A stretch of 9,681 bases of DNA, from contig CALBHM010000420.1 in assembly GCA_937892835.1 (NCBI GenBank), forward strand, positions 1 through 9,681, written 5' to 3'. The notes below the pieces were generated by a model. That model was not told where the DNA came from, searched no databases, and saw only the letters and a program-made list of their open reading frames with translations. The first letter of the stretch is position 1. Each line of letters starts with the position of its first letter. A program made the translations under genes and the position numbers. Source of the stretch: an uncultured Ruminococcus sp. (GTDB lineage Bacteria; Bacillota; Clostridia; Oscillospirales; Acutalibacteraceae). Positions 5,276 to 9,681 of this stretch are shown here, one piece after another.

Positions 5276-6556
5276 ATGACAAAGAAAAAGAAAAGCAAGG
5301 GCAAGCTTGCCCTAAAAATTATCGGTATTTTCTTTGCTGTGTTGGTTTTGTTTGTCGGAATAACAACGCTCATTACTGTTATCGGCGACAAGGCGAACAC
5401 GGAAAAGGCAAGGTCATTCGATACCGTTAAATACGAAAATCAGCTTGTTCCAAAGAAAGATTCAAAGGGCAACTGGACTTTTACGACGGACAGGGATTTT
5501 AAGGTCGTTCAAATTACCGACGTACATATCGGCGGTGGTTGGATGAGCCTGAGAAAAGACGGAATGGCATTGAATGCCGTTGCGGCAATGGTTACATCGG
5601 AAAAGCCGGATCTCGTTGTCGTAACGGGTGATATCGGTTATCCCGTTCCGTTCCAGTCGGGAACATTTAATAATAAGCTTTCGGCGAAAATTTTTGCCGA
5701 GCTGATGGAAAAGCTCGGAGTTTATTGGACTCTCGGCTTCGGCAACCATGATACGGAGGCTTACAGCTACTATTCAAGAGCCGATATTTCCGATTTCTAT
5801 TCGTCGGATGATTACAAATATTGCCTTTTTCAAAGAGGTCCCGAGGATATTTCCGGCTACGGAAATCAGGTCATAAACGTTAAGAAATCGAACGGTGTAC
5901 TTTCTCAGTCGATTTATGTTCTCGACAGTCATTCCTATACGGACGGCGACTGGTTCGGATTTATGTGGAAGTATGACAATATCCATCAGGATCAGGTCGA
6001 TTGGTACAAGCAGAGCGTGGAATACTATAATTCAGTCAATGCCGAAACTTATAAAAAGCTTGGCTTGAAAGCGGATGATACAACGGTAAAATCGACCATG
6101 TATTTCCATATTCCGTTGACTGAATACAGAGACGCATGGTATGAATTTGCCGATAACGATTTCAAGGATACGAAAAACGTTAAGCTCATTTACGGTACGG
6201 CAGGCGAGGGCAAAAAGGTTGTTTATCCTGGAATCGGTGACGATAATCTTTTTGAAACGATTCAGGAGCTTGGCTCGACAAAGGGCGTTTTCTGCGGCCA
6301 TGACCATAAGAACAATTTCTCGGTTGATTATAAGGGAATAAGGCTTACATACGGCTTGAGCATTGACTATCTTGCATATCCGGGCATTTATAAATTAGGC
6401 TCGCAGAGAGGCTGTACGGTCATTGAGCTGTCGCCCGACGGAAGCTTCGACTGTCATCCGGAGAGCTATTATCAGGATAAATACACTTCGCAGTATAAAA
6501 AGGAAAACGTCACAATGCAGGAGGTTGTTCCGATCGAGCCTGTGACGGAAAAATAA
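5276..6556 (+). CDS. Membrane-anchored calcineurin-like metallophosphoesterase
   Basis: A 426-residue phosphoesterase of the metallophos superfamily (PF00149 type), which uses two metal ions to hydrolyse phosphomonoesters or diesters; the substrate is unknown. A lysine-rich N-terminus (TKKKKSKGK) followed by a hydrophobic helix at about 12-36 predicts a membrane anchor with the enzyme outside. All superfamily motifs are present in order: D82-V-H84, G-D119 (VVVTGDIG), G-N157-H158-D (FGNHD), H278 (MYFHIPLTEY), and G-H342-D-H344. The FHIPLTEY segment recalls the Dcr2/PAP28-like branch of eukaryotic and bacterial phosphoesterases. The lobe from 160 to 270 is rich in Tyr and Asp. The gene lies 30 nt behind the CDF gene with no terminator between them. 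Its stop is 14 nt before the valS promoter -35, and I see no terminator there. Confidence 0.88.
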   Translation: MTKKKKSKGKLALKIIGIFFAVLVLFVGITTLITVIGDKANTEKARSFDTVKYENQLVPKKDSKGNWTFTTDRDFKVVQITDVHIGGGWMSLRKDGMALNAVAAMVTSEKPDLVVVTGDIGYPVPFQSGTFNNKLSAKIFAELMEKLGVYWTLGFGNHDTEAYSYYSRADISDFYSSDDYKYCLFQRGPEDISGYGNQVINVKKSNGVLSQSIYVLDSHSYTDGDWFGFMWKYDNIHQDQVDWYKQSVEYYNSVNAETYKKLGLKADDTTVKSTMYFHIPLTEYRDAWYEFADNDFKDTKNVKLIYGTAGEGKKVVYPGIGDDNLFETIQELGSTKGVFCGHDHKNNFSVDYKGIRLTYGLSIDYLAYPGIYKLGSQRGCTVIELSPDGSFDCHPESYYQDKYTSQYKKENVTMQEVVPIEPVTEK

Positions 6557-6570
6557 ATAAAGCGTTTGTA

Positions 6571-6599
6571 TTGACAAAAATCCTTCATAATGATAGAAT
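6571..6599 (+). promoter_or_regulatory. valS promoter
   Basis: A perfect TTGACA (6571-6576) and TAGAAT (6594-6599) are separated by 17 bp. Transcription would begin near 6606, just before the T-box stem I. Confidence 0.88.
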
Positions 6600-6762
6600 A
6601 ATAGCAATATTGAAAGGCAATGACGGAGAGTTTTCGGATTGTTCGGCTTTCAGAGAGGCGTCGGCAGGTGAAAGGCGTCAGCCGTTATTCGGAATGTAGC
6701 TCCCGAGCCGGAGGGAAGAAAGCTTTTGCCGTAGAACCCTCCCGTAATTCTGCGTTAACGAT

Positions 6763-6797
6763 TTGAGTGGTATTCTTTGAATACAAATTGAGTGGTA
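6763..6797 (+). repeat. Direct repeat TTGAGTGGTA within the T-box leader
   Basis: TTGAGTGGTA occurs at 6763-6772 and again at 6788-6797, 25 nt apart. The second copy is the true T-box 5' half. The first holds the same TGGT that could pair with the tRNA 3' end, but it lacks the ACCGCG continuation and its end is part of the stem III hairpin. Confidence 0.8.
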
Positions 6798-6810
6798 CCG
6801 CGGGTTTTAT

Positions 6811-6844
6811 CTCGTCTCAAGGTTTTCCTTGAGGCGAGTTTTTT
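6811..6844 (+). terminator. T-box-controlled intrinsic terminator
   Basis: CTCGTCTCAAGG (6811-6822) pairs with CCTTGAGGCGAG (6827-6838) over 12 bp with one wobble pair and a TTTT loop. Six T residues follow. Its 5' arm is shared with the antiterminator. Confidence 0.93.
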
Positions 6845-6885
6845 GTTTTGTAAATTAACTGCATTGACATAAGGAGGAAAATTCA

Positions 6886-9513
6886 ATGGCAAAAGATCTT
6901 GCTAAACAGTACGATCCGAAAGACGTTGAGGACAGAATTTATAAATTCTGGCTCGACGGAAAGTACTTTCACGCAAAGTGCGACCCCGAGAAGAAGCCGT
7001 ATACTATAGTTATACCGCCGCCGAACATCACCGGCCAGCTTCATATGGGTCATGCACTTGACAACACACTTCAGGATATTCTTATCCGTTACAGAAGAAT
7101 GCAGGGCTATGATACCCTGTGGCTTCCGGGAACGGATCATGCTTCAATCGCAACCGAGGCTAAAATCGTTGAGGCTATGCGTCAGGAGGGTATCACAAAG
7201 GACGATATCGGACGTGAGGGCTTCCTCAAAAGAGCCTGGGAGTGGAAGGAAAAGTTCGGTGGCAGAATCATTGAGCAGCTTAAGAAAATGGGCTCCTCCT
7301 GCGACTGGGACAGAGAGCGTTTCACAATGGATGAGGGCTGCAGCAAGGCTGTTAAAGAGGTTTTCGTCAACCTTTATAATAAGGGACTTATCTATCGCGG
7401 AGAGCGTATAGTTAACTGGTGTCCGCATTGCCTTACTTCAATTTCGGACGCCGAGGTTGAATACGAGGATCAGGCAGGTCATTTCTGGCATCTTCGCTAT
7501 CCGTTCAAGGATGGAAGCGGCTACCTTGAGCTTGCAACAACAAGACCCGAGACAATGCTCGGCGATACAGCCGTTGCCGTTAACCCGAACGATGAAAGAT
7601 ACAAGGATATCGTTGGTAAAACACTTATTCTTCCGATCGTTCACAGAGAGATTCCGGTCATTGCCGACGACTACGTTGAAATGGACTTCGGAACAGGCTG
7701 CGTTAAGATTACACCGGCTCATGATCCGAACGACTTTGAGGTCGGCCTCAGACATAACCTTGAGGTTATTGATACCTTTACCGACGACGCACATATTAAG
7801 CCGGAGTGGGGCAAGTATGCCGGAATGGACAGAATGGAAGCTCGCAAGGCGATTGTTGAGGATCTTGAAAAAGAGGGCGCAATCGTTAAGATTGAGGATT
7901 ATTCGCATAATGTCGGCGTTTGCTACCGCTGCCACAGCTCGATTGAGCCTAAGGTTTCAAAGCAGTGGTTCGTTAAGATGGAGCCGCTCGCAAAGCCTGC
8001 CATTGACTGCGTAAAGAACGGCGAGGTTAAGTTTGTTCCCGAACGTTTCGACAAGACATATTACCATTGGATGGAGAACATCAAGGACTGGTGTATTTCA
8101 CGTCAGCTTTGGTGGGGTCACAGAATTCCTGCATGGTACTGCGACGACTGCGGCGAGGTTGATGTTTCCAAGGAAACTCCGACGGTTTGTCCGAAGTGCG
8201 GCTGCACACATCTCACGCAGGACCCGGATACACTTGACACATGGTTCTCGTCCGCTCTTTGGCCGTTCTCAACTCTCGGCTGGCCGGACAAGACACCAGA
8301 GCTTGCTCATTATTTCCCGACAAGCACGCTTGTTACGGGATATGATATAATTTTCTTCTGGGTTGCCAGAATGATATTCTCCTCTGTTGAGAATATGCAC
8401 GAGAGACCGTTTGACACGGTATTCATTCACGGTATTGTTCGTGACGCACAGGGCAGAAAGATGTCAAAGTCGCTCGGCAACGGTATTGATCCGCTGATCG
8501 TTATTGACGAGTACGGCGCAGACGCACTCAGATTTACTCTCGCAACGGGCAACAGCCCCGGAAACGATATGCGTTTCTCCGACGAAAAGGTCGGTGCAAG
8601 CCGTAACTTTGCAAACAAGCTTTGGAATGCGGCAAGATTTATTCTCATGAATCTCGGCGACGACGAAAAAGCTCCGCATATTCCCGATGACCTCGCACTT
8701 GAGGACAAGTGGATTCTCAGCCTGTTTAACAAGCTTACAAAGGAAGTTACGGATAACCTTGATAAGTTTGAACTTGGCATTGCAGTTCAGAAGCTTTACG
8801 ATTTCATTTGGGATGTATTCTGTGACTGGTATATCGAGATTTCAAAGATAAGACTTAATTCCGGCGACGAGAAAGCCGCTCAGACAGCAAGAGATATGCT
8901 TGTTTACATCATGTCGAATACGCTTAAGCTTCTTCACCCGTTCATGCCGTTCATTACGGAGGAAATCTGGCAGACCCTGCCTCACGACGGCGAGTCGATT
9001 ATGATTTCTGAGTGGCCTGTTTATAAGGACGAGTATAACTTCAGCGTTGAGGAGCAGGAAATGGACAGAATCATGGAAGCTGTTCGTGCTATCCGTAACC
9101 GCAGAGCCGAGATGAACGTTCCGCCGTCAAAGAAGGCTAAGTATTACATCGCAACGGCTCATAAGGATACATTTGAGAAGGCGGGCATCTTCATGCAGAG
9201 ACTTGCTTCTTGCTCCGAAGCCGAGATAGGCGACAGCTTTGAGATCGACGACGCCGTTTGTATCGTTACGACAGACGCAAAGATTTATATTCCTCTCGGT
9301 GAGCTTGTTGATTTTGAAAAGGAAATCGCAAGACTCAATAAGGAAAAGGAAAAGGTTCTCAAAGACCTTGAATTTATCGACAAGAAGCTCAATAACGAAA
9401 ACTTTGTTGCAAAAGCTCCGAAGGCTGTTGTTGACGGTCAGCGTGAAGCCGCTCAGAAGCTCCGTGACAAGATCGCCATGATCGATGAGAGCATCGAGAA
9501 ATTCCAAAAGTAA
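6886..9513 (+). CDS. valS: Valine--tRNA ligase
   Basis: The cytoplasmic class I synthetase joins valine to tRNA-Val using ATP and edits mischarged threonine. The protein is 875 residues, a normal length. Catalytic motifs are PPPNITGQLHMGHA (44-57, HIGH motif as HMGH 53-56) and GRKMSKSLGN (523-532, KMSKS 525-529). The editing domain lies at about 190-340, with TTRPETMLGDTAVAV (218-232) and GTGCVKITPAHDPNDF (269-284). Cysteine pairs C346/C349, C419/C422 and C435/C438 suggest zinc knuckles in the catalytic insertion. The anticodon-binding helical domain follows, then a C-terminal coiled coil (about 805-875, KEIARLNKEKEKVLKDLEF). The ribosome site AAGGAGG (6871-6877) lies 8 nt before the ATG. Expression is governed by the upstream valine T-box. 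No frameshift or missing motif is seen. Confidence 0.98.
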   Translation: MAKDLAKQYDPKDVEDRIYKFWLDGKYFHAKCDPEKKPYTIVIPPPNITGQLHMGHALDNTLQDILIRYRRMQGYDTLWLPGTDHASIATEAKIVEAMRQEGITKDDIGREGFLKRAWEWKEKFGGRIIEQLKKMGSSCDWDRERFTMDEGCSKAVKEVFVNLYNKGLIYRGERIVNWCPHCLTSISDAEVEYEDQAGHFWHLRYPFKDGSGYLELATTRPETMLGDTAVAVNPNDERYKDIVGKTLILPIVHREIPVIADDYVEMDFGTGCVKITPAHDPNDFEVGLRHNLEVIDTFTDDAHIKPEWGKYAGMDRMEARKAIVEDLEKEGAIVKIEDYSHNVGVCYRCHSSIEPKVSKQWFVKMEPLAKPAIDCVKNGEVKFVPERFDKTYYHWMENIKDWCISRQLWWGHRIPAWYCDDCGEVDVSKETPTVCPKCGCTHLTQDPDTLDTWFSSALWPFSTLGWPDKTPELAHYFPTSTLVTGYDIIFFWVARMIFSSVENMHERPFDTVFIHGIVRDAQGRKMSKSLGNGIDPLIVIDEYGADALRFTLATGNSPGNDMRFSDEKVGASRNFANKLWNAARFILMNLGDDEKAPHIPDDLALEDKWILSLFNKLTKEVTDNLDKFELGIAVQKLYDFIWDVFCDWYIEISKIRLNSGDEKAAQTARDMLVYIMSNTLKLLHPFMPFITEEIWQTLPHDGESIMISEWPVYKDEYNFSVEEQEMDRIMEAVRAIRNRRAEMNVPPSKKAKYYIATAHKDTFEKAGIFMQRLASCSEAEIGDSFEIDDAVCIVTTDAKIYIPLGELVDFEKEIARLNKEKEKVLKDLEFIDKKLNNENFVAKAPKAVVDGQREAAQKLRDKIAMIDESIEKFQK

Positions 9514-9525
9514 CTATCAAAATCA

Positions 9526-9552
9526 ACCTCCTCATGTATATCTTGGGGAGGT
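9526..9552 (+). terminator. Hairpin after valS, possible weak terminator
   Basis: ACCTCCTC (9526-9533) pairs with GGGGAGGT (9545-9552) over 8 bp with one wobble, around an 11-nt loop, starting 13 nt after the valS stop. No T-run follows, so termination is doubtful. It may be an RNA-stabilising hairpin, or transcription may continue. Confidence 0.35.
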
Positions 9553-9596
9553 AATGATTTAGTGGGTTGTCGGTGAGATTAACCTGCAATTCGTAG

Positions 9597-9618
9597 GGGT
9601 CGATGCCTACATCGACCC
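9597..9618. repeat. Perfect 9-bp inverted repeat, dispersed-repeat-like
   Basis: GGGTCGATG (9597-9605) and CATCGACCC (9610-9618) form a perfect stem with loop CCTA. It lies in a gene-free tail and is not followed by a T-run. It resembles short palindromic intergenic repeats found in many copies in Ruminococcaceae genomes; copy number here cannot be judged. Confidence 0.55.
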
Positions 9619-9635
9619 AAAGTCAGAAGAAAAAT

Positions 9636-9681
9636 AGGCTTGGCTCCCCTGTAGGGTAGCGAAGTGTCGGCGCGGTAGTGT
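9636..9681. repeat. Partial intergenic repeat cut by window end
   Basis: The stretch starting AGGCTTGGCTCCCCTGTAGG (9636-9655) contains the small palindrome CCCTGTAGGG (9647-9656) and then GC-rich sequence to the edge. From memory it is similar to a dispersed intergenic repeat common in gut Clostridia. Only part is visible and I see no coding sequence in it. Confidence 0.4.

Larger units (their letters stand above)
6606..6844 (+). promoter_or_regulatory. Valine-specific T-box riboswitch leader
   Basis: The leader senses uncharged tRNA-Val and allows transcription into valS when valine charging is low. Stem I can be folded by eye. GGAG (6625-6628) pairs with CTCC (6700-6703) at the base, CGGAT (6635-6639) with ATTCG (6687-6691), CGGCT (6644-6648) with AGCCG (6680-6684), and GGCGT (6657-6661) with GCGTC (6675-6679). 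The AGAGAG motif (6652-6657) and a GGTG distal loop (6667-6670) are present. The specifier-loop strand GAATGTAG holds the valine codon GTA at 6696-6698. A stem II region (GAGGG with CCCTC) and a stem III hairpin, GTATTC (6770-6775) with GAATAC (6779-6784), follow. The T-box TGGTACCGCG is at 6793-6802. Its TGGT bulge fits a tRNA ending ACCA. The antiterminator can use TTGAG (6788-6792) with CTCAA (6816-6820), excluding the terminator. Confidence 0.94.

Noticed and set aside
6864..6869. TTGACA just upstream of valS as a second promoter
   Set aside because: It touches the Shine-Dalgarno region and there is no -10 element before the start codon.
7438..7935. 165-codon minus-strand and 185-codon plus-strand open frames inside valS
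   Set aside because: They lie wholly within the conserved valS frame and arise from its codon bias.

Overview
The window looks like a chromosomal segment from a low-to-moderate GC gut-type Clostridia, most plausibly the Ruminococcaceae/Oscillospirales. This rests on Firmicutes-style Shine-Dalgarno (SD) and -35/-10 signals, a T-box leader in front of valS, a DUF421/DUF4363 gene pair, a tRNA-Pro(GGG) with encoded CCA, and dispersed palindromes at both ends. The genus is an inference only.

Left end (1-1180): a palindromic GC-rich repeat abuts the C-terminal 320 or so codons of an RHS/YD-repeat protein. The fragment keeps the RHS core signature and ends in a short AT-rich tail. Its frame is closed upstream by a stop at 2-4, so it looks like a truncated remnant. 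A candidate terminator follows.

1220-2759: a two-gene membrane operon (DUF421 and DUF4363, overlapping as ATGA) converges on a minus-strand GNAT acetyltransferase, with a strong hairpin between them serving both directions. The acetyltransferase has its own sigma-A-type promoter. Upstream of it, also on the minus strand, lies tRNA-Pro(GGG) with a promoter and a terminator.

3120-3655: a single gene for a small all-helical protein resembling the DUF2383/ferritin-like group, with a promoter and a clear intrinsic terminator.

3683-6556: a probable three-gene operon, TetR-family regulator, cation diffusion facilitator (CDF) and membrane-anchored calcineurin-like phosphoesterase. The promoter lies in a stretch with a 12-bp periodic TGTATAA-type repeat, a candidate operator array. 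The CDF carries an Asn-Asp/Asp-Asp metal site, the arrangement described for Mn(II)-exporting CDFs. It is therefore conceivable that the operon couples metal export to an extracytoplasmic metalloenzyme.

6571-9513: a strong promoter, a T-box leader that can be folded by eye (valine specifier GUA, UGGU bulge matching a tRNA ending ACCA, and a terminator) and an intact valS. The T-box sequence is partly duplicated 25 nt upstream. The last 168 bases hold no gene, only palindromes that look like dispersed intergenic repeats.

Most of the window is ordinary. I see no clearly new system. The points most worth following are the TetR-CDF-phosphoesterase operon with its 12-bp repeat and the duplicated T-box element.
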